Shown: one piece after another, positions 29,873-39,786 of the stretch
Layout: every line of letters starts with the position of its first letter
How positions within the stretch are numbered: the first letter of the stretch is position 1
Notes under the pieces: generated by a model
Database searches by the model: none
The model's input: only the letters and a program-made list of their open reading frames with translations
What the model was told of the DNA's origin: nothing
Translations under genes and position numbers: made by a program
Assembly: GCA_964534125.1 (NCBI GenBank)
Contig: CAZHOJ010000010.1
Span: 1-64,000 of the forward strand
Length of the DNA stretch: 64,000 nucleotides
Source of the DNA: 2-02-FULL-55-14 sp964534125
GTDB lineage: Bacteria > Bacteroidota > Ignavibacteria > UBA10030
Direction of reading: 5' to 3'

Positions 29873-32800
29873 TTAGAGTACTTTCTTGATGGTCTGCGCA
29901 ATGCTGTCGAGCGTCAGGTCCGACTTGCGCACATAGTCGATCATCTGCCTGTTGACCTCGGTGAGCTGATCATCCGTGAGGTCCGCGCCTGACAGGATCG
30001 TTACGGGTATGGACTTCCACTGGTCCGCCTGACGCAGGTGGCGGAGGAACTCGAATCCGTCCATCTCCGGCATCCGGATATCCAGCAGGATGAGGGATGG
30101 CCGGGCTTCCCGCAATTTTGCCATGGCCTCCTTGCCGCTCTTGGCCTGGACGACGCTGAATCCCTCGTCGCCGAGGATCTTGCTCAGCACCTCCCGGTAC
30201 TCCTCATCGTCGTCGATGAGCAGCACATGCTTGTCCTTCGACTTGACCGCCTTGTTGACGAGCGAGAGCACTGTCTTCGGCTCGGCCGGCTTGGGGAGGT
30301 AGTCCAGAGCGCCGAGGGAGAAGGCCAGGGGCTTGTTATCGATCATCGAATGGATGAGGACGGGGATGTCCCTTGTTTTTGGATTGGCCTTGAGCTCACG
30401 CAGGACCTGCCAGCCATCCTTCTGGGGCATCATGATGTCGAGCGTAATGGCATTCGGGTTGACCTCTTCTGCCAGCTTGACGCCCTCAGCCCCGGAATAG
30501 GCGGCGAACACGGCGTAGCCTTCCGGCACGAGGTAGTTCCGGAGTATCTCGATCACATCCGGCTCGTCATCGATGCACAGTATCTTCTTCTGCCCGTTCT
30601 CCACTTTCGGCTGCACGGGAGGCGGAGGCGGGGTCTTTTCGTCCTTCTCTTCGGACTGACGTTTCTTCTTCTCCCGCTCCTGCTTCATCCGCTCCAGCTC
30701 GGCCCGTTCGATCGGCGAGAGGATGACGGCGGGTGCGGGAGCCGGTTGTACAGCTGCTTTCGGCTTCTCCTCCTTCTGTGCTGCCGCCTTCTTTGGCGGG
30801 GGCGGAGGGGACGGCTTGGCTGGTGCTGGTTTGGCCGGGGCCGCAGCCGGAGGAGCAGCCGGCGGCATCGGCGCGGTTGGCCTTGCCGGACGCAGCACAT
30901 CGGCCTTTTCTTCCGCTGTCTTGGGCAGTTCGGGCGGGACCGTGAGCGTGAACGTCGAGCCTTCGCCGTAGACGCTCTCGCACACGAGATCGCCACCAAG
31001 GAGCCGGGCAAGGCGACGGGAGATCGGCAGGCCCAGGCCGGTCCCCTTGTACTTCCGCGAATGACTGCTGTCGATCTGCTGGAACTCCTCGAACACCCTG
31101 GAGATGTTCTGCGGCTCGATGCCGATGCCCATATCCTTCACGGAGACGTACACCATGTCCTTCTCGAACCACGTCTTGACCGTGATGGACCCCTGGTCCG
31201 TGAACTTCGCGGCATTGCTCAGCATGTTGACGATGATCTGCTTCACCTTGAGCGTGTCGGTCTGGAACATCGGCAGGTTCGCCTGCATCTCCTCCTTCAG
31301 CTCCAGTCCCTTCTGGCGTATCAGGTGCTCGGCCGTGGTCATGGCGCCGGAGACGACGTTCTCCACAGAATCCGATTCGACACTGACGTGCATCCGGCCC
31401 GATTCGATCTTGGAGAAATCGAGGATGTCGTTGATGAGCTGGAGCAGGTGCTTCCCGTTCTTCAGCACCTTCTCCATCGCTTTGCGCTGGTCGTCCGTGA
31501 GCGGATCGCCGCGGTCGCTCAGCAGGATCGACGTGAACCCGATGATCGAGTTGAGCGGCGTGCGCAGCTCGTGGGACATGTTCGACAGGAAGTCCGACTT
31601 CACCTGATATGCCCGCTCGAGCTCGGCGTTCTTCGCGTTCAGTTCGGTATGCTTCTCGGTGAGTTCCTGGGTCAGGGCCTGCGTCGCCTCGAAGTTCTGG
31701 GCGTTCGTAATGGCGACACCGATCTGCGGTGAAGCGCTCTCGATGAGGCCCTTGGTGAACTCGTCGAACCGCGTCGTCGAACCGAGCACGAGAACACCGA
31801 CGAGGTTGTCCTGGAACATCACCGGACAGGCGTACGCATACTTTGGCATCACCGTGTTCAGTCCCGTGTCCACGGGGAACTGCACGAGGTTGGGCATGTC
31901 CGTGACCTCGATAGGTGACTTCAGCCGCGCACACTCCCCGGGGATCCCTTCGCCCATTGCGAACGAGCTGATCGACGAACGATCCTGTCGGAGGGCATAG
32001 CCGGTGTTCAGTTCGAGCCGGTTCGTATCCCTGTGAAAGATGTAGAACGCTCCGTTCACGGCGTTCACCTGACGCGAGAGGAGGTCGAGGCTCTTGCGGA
32101 GCACGTCCACGAGCGACTCGTTCTCGTTCAGCGTCGTCATCAGGTCGGAATAGGAGCGGATGCGTGTGTAGTTCTCCCGGAGCATCTTCGACATCTCGTT
32201 GAAGTCGTCGGCAAGCTCGCCGAACTCGTCCGTCCTGTCGATCTGCAGCGGGACGAACTTCGACTCCATGATGTTGCGCGTCCCTTCCTTCAGCTGGCTC
32301 AGCGGCTTCGTGAGCGACCGTGTCAGGAAGAACCCGAGCGCCGCCGCGAACACGACAAAGAGGATGTTGACGAGCGTGACGAACTCTCCCAGTCCGGCGC
32401 CGAGGTTGTTCGAGCTCTCGATCATGACGGTCTGCGCCGACAGTTTGCGCTGGAAGAGCGTGTTCAGCAACGACCGGGCCGTAAAGAGGTACTGGTTCTC
32501 CATCTCGAGCGTCTGGATGGCGGCCAGGACCGCCTCTGCGGAATCGTGCGAGAGTTGATTCTCATAGATCGCCACGCGCGGGTCAGCGACATACTCCACC
32601 CATGCAAAGAACTGGCTGCGGATCTGGCTTAGGTAACTGATGGCCAGCGAGTCGTCGGTGTCCTTCAGATCGACGATATCGCTGTCGAACTCTGTCCAGC
32701 CACGGACGAAGGCATCCTTCGCATCCTGCTCTCCCGTCATGAGGTACCGGTCGAGGTACTCCGGGACCTCGACGAGCGTGTTCCGTACACGCTCAAGGGA

Positions 32801-32953
32801 GTTCAGGTACGCAAGGTCCGTCGCGGCAGAGCCGTATCCCGTCTGCATCTGGTTCAGCACGTTCGTCACGAGGAACGTCATCGCCACAAGGAGGACGAGA
32901 AGGAACCCGAAATTCCCGAGCACCTTCAGATAGAGTCGTGAACGGATCATCAT
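29873..32953 (-). CDS. Transmembrane hybrid histidine kinase with GAF and two receivers
   Basis: A 1026-residue membrane kinase. Order: membrane segment (about 11-33), helical periplasmic sensor, second membrane segment (about 195-215), HAMP, GAF (about 290-430), short coil, HisKA with phospho-His in SNMSHELRTPLNSI, ATPase domain (SNAAKF, GMGIEP-type G1, GTGLGLPISRR), a Pro/Ala/Lys-rich linker (about 690-810), then two receivers (phospho-Asp in TLDIMMP and LLDIRMP). It is the only membrane kinase in the left half of the cluster, so probably the input for the receiver genes on both sides. The Pro/Ala linker resembles that of the 33414 protein. Confidence 0.94.
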   Translation of the reverse strand: MMIRSRLYLKVLGNFGFLLVLLVAMTFLVTNVLNQMQTGYGSAATDLAYLNSLERVRNTLVEVPEYLDRYLMTGEQDAKDAFVRGWTEFDSDIVDLKDTDDSLAISYLSQIRSQFFAWVEYVADPRVAIYENQLSHDSAEAVLAAIQTLEMENQYLFTARSLLNTLFQRKLSAQTVMIESSNNLGAGLGEFVTLVNILFVVFAAALGFFLTRSLTKPLSQLKEGTRNIMESKFVPLQIDRTDEFGELADDFNEMSKMLRENYTRIRSYSDLMTTLNENESLVDVLRKSLDLLSRQVNAVNGAFYIFHRDTNRLELNTGYALRQDRSSISSFAMGEGIPGECARLKSPIEVTDMPNLVQFPVDTGLNTVMPKYAYACPVMFQDNLVGVLVLGSTTRFDEFTKGLIESASPQIGVAITNAQNFEATQALTQELTEKHTELNAKNAELERAYQVKSDFLSNMSHELRTPLNSIIGFTSILLSDRGDPLTDDQRKAMEKVLKNGKHLLQLINDILDFSKIESGRMHVSVESDSVENVVSGAMTTAEHLIRQKGLELKEEMQANLPMFQTDTLKVKQIIVNMLSNAAKFTDQGSITVKTWFEKDMVYVSVKDMGIGIEPQNISRVFEEFQQIDSSHSRKYKGTGLGLPISRRLARLLGGDLVCESVYGEGSTFTLTVPPELPKTAEEKADVLRPARPTAPMPPAAPPAAAPAKPAPAKPSPPPPPKKAAAQKEEKPKAAVQPAPAPAVILSPIERAELERMKQEREKKKRQSEEKDEKTPPPPPVQPKVENGQKKILCIDDEPDVIEILRNYLVPEGYAVFAAYSGAEGVKLAEEVNPNAITLDIMMPQKDGWQVLRELKANPKTRDIPVLIHSMIDNKPLAFSLGALDYLPKPAEPKTVLSLVNKAVKSKDKHVLLIDDDEEYREVLSKILGDEGFSVVQAKSGKEAMAKLREARPSLILLDIRMPEMDGFEFLRHLRQADQWKSIPVTILSGADLTDDQLTEVNRQMIDYVRKSDLTLDSIAQTIKKVL

Positions 32954-32978
32954 GACCGTGGGTCTCCTTAGGAATGCC

Positions 32979-33353
32979 TTACTCGCCCAGGTACCGGCGA
33001 ATGAGCTCTATCAGCTCCTCCGGGTCCATCGGCTTCGTGTAGTGTTCCACGCAGCCGATCGATTGGGTGAGCTGCTTGTCCTCGGCCCGTGCCTGCGCCG
33101 TGAACGCGATGATCGGGATGGCCTGCGTCGACGGGTCGGCCTTCAGCTCCTTCGTCGCCACGAAACCGTCCTTGACGGGCATCTGCATGTCCATGAGGAT
33201 GAGGGCCGGCTGGTGCTGGCGCGCAAGGTCGACCGCCTCCTGGCCATTCTCTGCCAGAAGGAGCTCGACATCGAGCCCGCTCCGGTCCACAACGAAGACC
33301 ATCAGGTCCCTGTTGTCCTCATCATCCTCTGCTAACAGTATTTGCTTGGGCAT
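32979..33353 (-). CDS. Single-domain response regulator
   Basis: A 124-residue receiver with no output domain: EDDEDN acidic pocket, phospho-Asp in LILMDMQMP, Thr in AFTAQA and Lys in HYTKPMD, all intact. Such CheY-like proteins act by protein contact. It lies between the large kinase (25-bp gap) and the Pro/Ala-rich adaptor gene, so likely carries phosphate from the kinase to a target in the filament machine (inference). Confidence 0.93.
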   Translation of the reverse strand: MPKQILLAEDDEDNRDLMVFVVDRSGLDVELLLAENGQEAVDLARQHQPALILMDMQMPVKDGFVATKELKADPSTQAIPIIAFTAQARAEDKQLTQSIGCVEHYTKPMDPEELIELIRRYLGE

Positions 33354-33413
33354 GATCTCCTCTTTGTATCTTGATCGGCGCCCTCAGCAGAGGCCGCCGA
33401 ATGGGGGAAAAGC

Positions 33414-34826
33414 CTACAGGTTCGACAGTGTGTGGCGAAGGACCGTAAGCTTCTCGTTTATCGTCGAATTCAGTTCGTCGAAATCGACGGGAGTCTTGAT
33501 GATCCCCTCGATGTCGCGAAGCTCCGACGATGCGAGTGTCACCGCTTCCTGTTCATCGGCGAGCAGGATCACCGGCACGTAGGAGAACTTCGGATTGGCA
33601 CGGAGGAGCTGCAGGAACATCACGCCGCTCACGGCCCGTCCGGGAAATTGCGTCTCGGTCATGATGATCGTCGGGCTGACGCGCTCAATCTTCTCCAGCG
33701 CTTCCTCAGGGGCCAATGCATTGACCACCGCGAATCCGGACGATTTCATCTTCGCGCCCACTTCACGCCGGATGTTGTCGGTGCCAGCCACCAGCAACAA
33801 CGTTCCGCGGAACTGGTCGGTGACAAGGTCCATCAGGAACCGCGACTCGTACTCGAGGTACTCCGCCATCGATATCTGATACACCTTGCGCAGCCAGTCC
33901 ATCGTGGAGGACGAGCTGCGGACGAGCTTGCGCTTGGCGAGCATCTCCTTCACGGCCCTGCCATAGGTCTCGAGCTTGACCTCGCGCGTCACGGAGTGGA
34001 TGATGTCCTCATCCAGTCCGAGAGAGCGGCCATAGTCCTGGAGCTCCTGCACGATCTCGTCCTTCGGCGCACCGACAGACCATGCCTTCAGGAGGCGGTC
34101 GCGGAACTGTTTGACAGACTGTTCAAGCTGCCGCTTGTGGACATCCTCCCGCGTCTTCCGTTCGGACAGAAGGGCCTGCGACAGCTCCATGATCTGCCGG
34201 CTCATGTCCTCCATCTGCTGCTTCAGGGCAGCATCCTGTACCGACCCGGCTGCCGGGGGCGGAGGCGGAGGAGGTATGGGCTGGACCGGTTCCGGGGACG
34301 AAGGCGGTGCAGGAGTCAATGTCGGCGCGGCCTTCGGGGCAGCAGGCTGGAGCTTGGGTGCCGGAGCTGACTTCGGCGCTGCCGGCTTCGGCTCTGGAGC
34401 AGGCGTCGGCGGAGGTGCCGGCGCTGGTTTCGGCGCGGGCGTCGGAGCCGGTGCAGGCGTCGGTGCCGGTGCGGGCGTCGGAGCCGGCGCAGGCTTTGGA
34501 GTCGGGGCAGGCGCTGGCTTTGGACCCGGTGCGGGTGTCGGAGCCGCGTCCGGGATTGGAGGCGCAGGTGCGGGTTCCGGTTCCGGCGGGGGCGCTTCAG
34601 CAGCCTTCTGCTTCGCTTCGTCCTCGAAGATCTTGATGCGCTCCTCGAACGCCGAAATGTACGGATTCGCCGGGTCGATCGACTTCGCCTTGTCCACCTG
34701 CTGGCGGGCCTTGTCGAACTGACGGTCCTTGAGGAACTTGTCCGCTGCGATCAGGCATTCCTTTGCGGCTGCCTTCGCGCGCGCGGCATCACCTGCCTTC
34801 TTCTGTATGTCCGAGCGAACGACCAT
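33414..34826 (-). CDS. TPR-like, Pro/Ala-rich adaptor with pseudo-receiver
   Basis: A 470-residue protein in four parts. Residues 1-75 form a TPR-like helical pair (CLIAADKFLKDRQFDKARQQ then KAKSIDPANPYI). Residues about 78-205 are an extreme Pro/Ala/Lys tract with APAPTP repeats. Residues about 210-260 look like a coiled coil (MEDMSRQIMELSQALLSE), followed by a helical domain. The last 120 residues form a receiver-like fold in which the phospho-acceptor position reads IIMTETQFPG, so the Asp is missing. It directly precedes the assembly ATPase gene (15-bp gap) and resembles a flexible linker between signalling proteins and the filament machine; this role is inferred. Confidence 0.85.
   Translation of the reverse strand: MVVRSDIQKKAGDAARAKAAAKECLIAADKFLKDRQFDKARQQVDKAKSIDPANPYISAFEERIKIFEDEAKQKAAEAPPPEPEPAPAPPIPDAAPTPAPGPKPAPAPTPKPAPAPTPAPAPTPAPAPTPAPKPAPAPPPTPAPEPKPAAPKSAPAPKLQPAAPKAAPTLTPAPPSSPEPVQPIPPPPPPPAAGSVQDAALKQQMEDMSRQIMELSQALLSERKTREDVHKRQLEQSVKQFRDRLLKAWSVGAPKDEIVQELQDYGRSLGLDEDIIHSVTREVKLETYGRAVKEMLAKRKLVRSSSSTMDWLRKVYQISMAEYLEYESRFLMDLVTDQFRGTLLLVAGTDNIRREVGAKMKSSGFAVVNALAPEEALEKIERVSPTIIMTETQFPGRAVSGVMFLQLLRANPKFSYVPVILLADEQEAVTLASSELRDIEGIIKTPVDFDELNSTINEKLTVLRHTLSNL
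34211..34595 (-). repeat. In-frame minisatellite coding a Pro/Ala tract
   Basis: Short GC-rich units encode runs of APAPTP and KPAPAP inside the adaptor gene. Copy number could change by slippage and alter the linker length. Confidence 0.7.
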
Positions 34827-34841
34827 CCTGATCTACGAGCG

Positions 34842-36635
34842 TCAATCCTCTTCAGATGTCACTGCAATGACCTCACCCATCGACGTGAGCCCTTCCTTCA
34901 CGAGGTCCAGCGCCGCCTTGCGCAGGGTCATCATCCCGTGCGAGATCGCGGCATTCTTGATCGCGTCCTCGTCCACGAACTTGTCCGAACCCACGATGAC
35001 GCGGCGGATATCCTTCGTGAAGTAGAGCGCTTCATGGATCGCTTTCCGGCCTTTGTAGCCGCCGATGCAGTCGGAGCACCCGACGGGCGAGAAGAACGTG
35101 CCGGACGCAAAGTCGTCGTCCGACATCCCGAGCGAGCGAAGCTCGTCGTAATCGGATTCGGGCATCCTGGTCTTGCATCGTGGGCAGAGCCTGCGAACGA
35201 GCCGCTGAGCGATGACGACGTTGATGGCATACGCGATGAGGAACGGCTCGATGCCCATTTTCAGGAGACGCGAGATGACGCTGACGGAATCGTTCGTGTG
35301 CAGCGTTGACAGCGTCAGGTGGCCCGTATTCGCGAGCTTGATGGCGATCTCCGCAGTGATCTTATCGCGCATCTCGCCGACCATCACGACATCCGGATCA
35401 TGACGCAGGATGGCCCGCAGAGCCCCCTCGAAATCGAGCTTGGGATTCAGCTTGATCTGCCGTGCGCCGTCGATGAAGTACTCGACCGGATCTTCGACCG
35501 TCAGGATGTTGATGGACGGGTCCATAATCGCGCGGAGGGCGGCAACCAGCGTGGTGCTTTTCCCGCTGCCCGTGGGGCCTGTCACGATGATGATACCGTG
35601 GGGCTTGGTGACAGCCCTGCGGAGCGATTTTTCGGCGTATGCGTTGAATCCGAGGTCCTCGATCTTGATCGAGAGGTTCGGCTCCTGCAGGATACGGATG
35701 ACGATCGATTCGTGCTTGCTCTTGAGCTCCTTCCCCACCGTCGGAAGTACCGAGACGCGGAACCGGATCGTCTTGCCGTCGATGCTCATCTGCGCGAAGC
35801 CGTCCTGCGCCATGTTGCGCTCGAAGCGGTCGAGGCCTTTGGCCCGGTCCTTCAGCACTGCTGACACGGCCTCCGTGCGGGCCTGGTCGTAGCGGAGCCA
35901 CATCGTGAGCTTTCCGTCGATGCGGAAGTGGAACTCCGTGGTCTTTTCCCCCTTGGGCATGACGTGGATGTCGCTCGCACCGACGCGCACGCCGTCCACG
36001 AGAATGTTCTCGATCAGCGTGATCAGCCCGCTCCGGCTGATCTCCTGCTCGATCTCCTGCTCGTATCCCTCTTCCTCCTCCTCATCCTCCATCTCCTCCA
36101 GCGGGCCCGCCTGGTGCGGCTGCGCGCTCGGACGGGAAACGACCACCTTTCGCCAGAGGTCCGCCCACTGGCTCGGCGCAACGAAGCAGATCTCGAACGA
36201 CTTGTAGCCCGTTCCCTTTGCGACCTCGTACACCTCGCGCACGGTAGGGTCGGGCGAGATCAGGAGGAGCCGGTTCGGATTGGCAGGATCCACCGAGTAG
36301 GGAAGCACCTTCGAGTCAGCGGCCTTGTCCTGGAGGTTCGGCGGCAGATATTCGAGCATCGCCCGCATGAAGGCGATCTTGTCGTCGTCGACCTTTTCGT
36401 GCGAGAGGTCGAGCGACCGGAAGGCATAGAACTGTGCGACCTCCTTGAACAGCTTGTCTGGATCGGCGTTGAACTTCTCGGCAAGGATGCGGGCCAGCCG
36501 CCGCGGGGACGGCGACGGGTCTCTGGCCATGATGGCCATCGCCTCGCTCAGCGTGGCCTCATCGACGATCCCCTGCTTGACGAGGATCGTCCCGAGGTCC
36601 CGCTTCATCTGTTTTGTCGCCTGCGGGTCTGCCAT
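34842..36635 (-). CDS. Type IV filament assembly ATPase (GspE/PilB family)
   Basis: A 597-residue ATPase that powers filament extension or type II secretion. The N-terminal MshEN-like domain (about 1-165) is followed by an acidic stretch (EEMEDEEEEEGYEQE) and the motor domain: ASDIHVMP, Walker A in GPTGSGKSTT, Asp box ILTVEDPVEYF, Walker B in DPDVVMVGEMRD and His box HLTLSTLHTND. A zinc-binding Cys set is seen in CPRCKTRMPES and CSDCIGGYKG. All catalytic motifs are intact. It precedes the platform gene in the reverse-strand order by only four bases from the start side, so the two are translationally linked. Confidence 0.94.
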   Translation of the reverse strand: MADPQATKQMKRDLGTILVKQGIVDEATLSEAMAIMARDPSPSPRRLARILAEKFNADPDKLFKEVAQFYAFRSLDLSHEKVDDDKIAFMRAMLEYLPPNLQDKAADSKVLPYSVDPANPNRLLLISPDPTVREVYEVAKGTGYKSFEICFVAPSQWADLWRKVVVSRPSAQPHQAGPLEEMEDEEEEEGYEQEIEQEISRSGLITLIENILVDGVRVGASDIHVMPKGEKTTEFHFRIDGKLTMWLRYDQARTEAVSAVLKDRAKGLDRFERNMAQDGFAQMSIDGKTIRFRVSVLPTVGKELKSKHESIVIRILQEPNLSIKIEDLGFNAYAEKSLRRAVTKPHGIIIVTGPTGSGKSTTLVAALRAIMDPSINILTVEDPVEYFIDGARQIKLNPKLDFEGALRAILRHDPDVVMVGEMRDKITAEIAIKLANTGHLTLSTLHTNDSVSVISRLLKMGIEPFLIAYAINVVIAQRLVRRLCPRCKTRMPESDYDELRSLGMSDDDFASGTFFSPVGCSDCIGGYKGRKAIHEALYFTKDIRRVIVGSDKFVDEDAIKNAAISHGMMTLRKAALDLVKEGLTSMGEVIAVTSEED

Positions 36636-36639
36636 GATC

Positions 36640-37992
36640 CTATCCGGCCACCTTGTTCACATCGATGCCTGCCGTCTCGGACGAGAGCATCGTGAGGAAC
36701 ACGAGCGAGCCCATGATAACGACGGTCACAAGAAGCTCGATCACGCTCACGAGGTTCTTCATTGCGAAGCTGTTCTCGGTCTCAAAATAGTCCGCCAGCT
36801 GTTGCGCGGTGCTCTTGACGGATCCCGTCTCGGCAGCGGTGCGAAAACGCGACAATGCCATGTCGGGCAGGAAGTCCGTCGCCGCGAGGGCCCGTCCGAG
36901 CTCGACGCCCTGCGTGAGCATCATCGGAGCTGCCACCGTCCGGATCTGTCGGGAGAACCAGGAGTTGCCGCTCGCGTCGGCCGCGATCTGGATGGCTTCG
37001 ATGTTCTCCCCCGACGACGTGTAGATGATCCCGAGCACCCGTGTGAAGATCTCGACCGAAGTGTTCCGGAGGATACGCCCGACGTAGGGGATCTTGATGA
37101 TGAACTTGTCGAACTGCAGCCGGCCAGCAGTGGTGGCCAGCCAGGAGTAGAGTCCTGCGAGGGCTATGCCCGACACGCCGATGAGCCACGGCCAGTTCCC
37201 TTTGATGAACTCGCTCGCATCGAGCGTGAACTGCGTCACCGGCGGGATCTTTGACATCATCGGCCCGAGCATCTCCATCATGTCCGGCACGAGGTAGACG
37301 GCATAGAACACGATCGCCCCGACGAGGGTGACCATGGTAATTGCCGGCATCATCAGCGCCGACTTCAGTCCTTTCGAAAACTCCGCGCGCCGCTCGACAA
37401 GCTGTGCGACGCTCCGGAAGATACCTGCAACATCGCCGCTCTTCGTGGCGATACCCAGGAGCATGGCGGTGTGGAATCCGAACACGGACGCCTGCCGGTA
37501 GAACGCCTCCCGCGAATCCATGCCATTGCGGAGGTCGTTCATGATGTCCTTGATCGCCTGGTTCAGCGTCTTGTTCGTGATGTTCTCCGACATCAGGATG
37601 AGCACCTCGTTGAACGGGAGCTTCTGCTCCAGCAATTTGGCGCTTTGGCTGACGAATCCGACAATGTCGGACGCCGGCGCGGAGAACTTCAGTGAGAACG
37701 GGGCATAGACGGACTGGACCTGGTATCCGATGCGCTTGAGAGCGGCAATGACCTCCTGCCGGGAGTACGCGCTCTGGGTCCCCGTGATGAGCTTGTCGCC
37801 GCGCCGCGCCTTGTAGACGAATGTCCGCTTTTTGTCGATGCGGATGAGCTGGCTGCCGTTGCGCGAGGTCCAATCCTTCGCCTTGCCGCGAGCCTCGAAG
37901 TAGGATGAGGCCATGACGTACTTGATCAGCGACCGTCCCGCACGGTCCTGTGCGGAGATCCTGAACTCTGTCCGTGTGCCGGCTTTTGCCAT
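36640..37992 (-). CDS. Type II secretion/type IV pilus platform protein (GspF/PilC family)
   Basis: A 450-residue inner-membrane platform that couples the ATPase to pilin addition. Residues 1-100 are a cytoplasmic N-extension not part of the T2SSF domain. Two T2SSF repeats follow: the first with FVSQSAKLLEQKLPFNEVL and a membrane pair near 225-245, the second with IFTRVLGIIYTSSGENIEAI and a C-terminal membrane segment (IELLVTVVIMGSLVFLTML). It sits 33 bp after the HerA-like ATPase gene and 4 bp before the assembly ATPase gene. No secretin or prepilin peptidase accompanies it. Confidence 0.93.
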   Translation of the reverse strand: MAKAGTRTEFRISAQDRAGRSLIKYVMASSYFEARGKAKDWTSRNGSQLIRIDKKRTFVYKARRGDKLITGTQSAYSRQEVIAALKRIGYQVQSVYAPFSLKFSAPASDIVGFVSQSAKLLEQKLPFNEVLILMSENITNKTLNQAIKDIMNDLRNGMDSREAFYRQASVFGFHTAMLLGIATKSGDVAGIFRSVAQLVERRAEFSKGLKSALMMPAITMVTLVGAIVFYAVYLVPDMMEMLGPMMSKIPPVTQFTLDASEFIKGNWPWLIGVSGIALAGLYSWLATTAGRLQFDKFIIKIPYVGRILRNTSVEIFTRVLGIIYTSSGENIEAIQIAADASGNSWFSRQIRTVAAPMMLTQGVELGRALAATDFLPDMALSRFRTAAETGSVKSTAQQLADYFETENSFAMKNLVSVIELLVTVVIMGSLVFLTMLSSETAGIDVNKVAG

Positions 37993-38025
37993 GGGTCTAT
38001 GCGGCGCCCTGCTGCCTGTTCATCA

Positions 38026-39630
38026 TCAGTTCTTCTGTTGGTTCCACCAGCGTTCGAGGACCTCATGCGGGTCCGTCTTCCTCTCGCTCTTCTTCCACTT
38101 GTCGTAGAAGAGCACGTCGGAGCTCATCGGCGTCGGATCGGGCATGTCGATGTGGACCCGCTGCGGCATCGGGATGGAATCGCCGATGATGATCGCCTCC
38201 CCCTGTCGGAGAAGCGCAATGGTGCTGTCGAGGCCGGAGAACGACTCCGGCACGAGACGCTTGACATACGCCTGATCGTTCGGGTTCAGCAGACGCAGCA
38301 GGATGAAATTGCTGCACTGCGCAAGGATGGTCTCGGAGATCTCCGCCGGGCGCTGGCTGACGATCATGCAGCTCACGCCGTACTTGCGGCCCTCCTTCGC
38401 GATGCGCTCCACCGTTTTGCGCGCCGCGATGGAGCCTTCCGCCCCGACCGCCAGATAGTTGTGCGCTTCCTCGAACACCAGGAGGATGGGGAGCTCGGAC
38501 CGGTGCGGGTTCCAGAAGTTGAAATCGAACGTCAACCGGGCAAGCAGCGCAACGATGGTCTTCAGGATGTCCGACGGGACACCGCTCAGGTCCATGATCG
38601 TCACCCGGGACTTCCCCGTGAGCCCGAAGAGCATCATCAGCAGCGACACGGCGGACTCGGTCTCGCCGAACAGCTTCGGCTTGAACATGAATGCATACCG
38701 CGAGTCGTTCATCTTTGTGTCGATGCGCGCGACGAGACGCGTCAGCTTCCCGTAGTACGGGCCTTCCCTGCTGCCGCCGGCGCCGGACACTTTCTCGGTG
38801 TCCAGGAACTGCAGACGCCCCCGGATGTACGCCAGGTCGAAGTACACGGGGGAGTCGACCGTCAGCACGTCCGACAACCGGGAGTTCTTATCCTTCTTCG
38901 ATGCGATGACGAGGTCCTGCAGCAGGGACATCTGGATGGAGGTGTTCTCATCGTTCGCGTCGATGAACATCTCCTTCATCTCGTCGAAGTTCAGCAGCCA
39001 GTACGGGAGCTCCAGCGATGCGATCTCGCAGTACTGCCCCTCTTCCGGGAAGGCCTGACGATACTCGTTGTGCAGGTCCAGAATGACCACATGCGTCTCC
39101 GGAAGCGACGCGACCTTCTGGAGGACGGAGGCGACAGTATGGGATTTGCCCGACCCGCTGCTGCCGAGCACTGCGACGTGCTTGCCGAAGAACTTGTTCG
39201 GGTTCAGGTAGGCACGTTCGCTCTCGAACATCGAGAGGAAACCGATGGAGAAATCGAACTTCTGAAAGGCGGAGAATGCTCCCCGAATGTCCCTGTCCTC
39301 GAGGAGATACACCGGCATGTTGACGCTCGGCAGGACCGATACGCCCGGCTCGAACTTACCGTTCCGGATGGAGCCGATGAGCGTCGTCGAGACAATGTAG
39401 ATCTCATGATCGCCCGCGATCGGGTGCGTGCGCTTGGCCTGCGACACGATGCCGATGACATACGACTGGCCCACGGGAACGAGGACATACGTCCCGATCT
39501 GACCCAGATAGTAGGTCTTGTTGGCGATCCGTCGGGTCAGACCGTCCTTGGCGTGGTCCAACTCAAATTCGACGCTGGTGGCGTTGACCTCCACCACTGT
39601 CCCGATACGCTTATGGTCCCAATTAGACAT
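38026..39630 (-). CDS. HerA-like ATPase (DUF87)
   Basis: A 534-residue FtsK/HerA-type hexameric pump ATPase. The N-terminal region (about 1-130) is a HAS-barrel-like domain; the motor has Walker A in GSSGSGKSHT, Walker B in ILLVFEEAHNYL and the sensor-like SQRPAEI. HerA usually pairs with the nuclease NurA in DNA-end resection, or with effector genes in defence islands. Here there is no nuclease beside it; instead it lies between filament genes. It may have been recruited to move protein or DNA in this machine, or to drive a membrane process. That reading is inference. Confidence 0.9.
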   Translation of the reverse strand: MSNWDHKRIGTVVEVNATSVEFELDHAKDGLTRRIANKTYYLGQIGTYVLVPVGQSYVIGIVSQAKRTHPIAGDHEIYIVSTTLIGSIRNGKFEPGVSVLPSVNMPVYLLEDRDIRGAFSAFQKFDFSIGFLSMFESERAYLNPNKFFGKHVAVLGSSGSGKSHTVASVLQKVASLPETHVVILDLHNEYRQAFPEEGQYCEIASLELPYWLLNFDEMKEMFIDANDENTSIQMSLLQDLVIASKKDKNSRLSDVLTVDSPVYFDLAYIRGRLQFLDTEKVSGAGGSREGPYYGKLTRLVARIDTKMNDSRYAFMFKPKLFGETESAVSLLMMLFGLTGKSRVTIMDLSGVPSDILKTIVALLARLTFDFNFWNPHRSELPILLVFEEAHNYLAVGAEGSIAARKTVERIAKEGRKYGVSCMIVSQRPAEISETILAQCSNFILLRLLNPNDQAYVKRLVPESFSGLDSTIALLRQGEAIIIGDSIPMPQRVHIDMPDPTPMSSDVLFYDKWKKSERKTDPHEVLERWWNQQKN

Positions 39631-39786
39631 ATATCACCTTCATCGGTCCGTCCTGAAAACAGGCGGGCTGATCCCGGAATAGCCCTAAGTTCTTGATTCT
39701 AACGAAAAAACCGGCAAAGAACCACTTAGAAACAGTGATTTTCGCCCCGAAAGCGCGTCCTGATCCCCTGCGTAGACCTGGCGTGA

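Noticed and set aside
30038..31732. 564-codon plus-strand ORF across the large kinase
   Set aside because: Antisense of a well-supported kinase with all motifs; no independent evidence.
34211..34595. CRISPR-like array from regular GC-rich repeats
   Set aside because: The repeats are in frame and code for Pro/Ala; there are no unique spacers.
38026..39630. Could HerA mark a defence island
   Set aside because: No nuclease, SIR2, or other defence effector is beside it, and all neighbours are filament or signalling genes; kept as part of that cluster instead.
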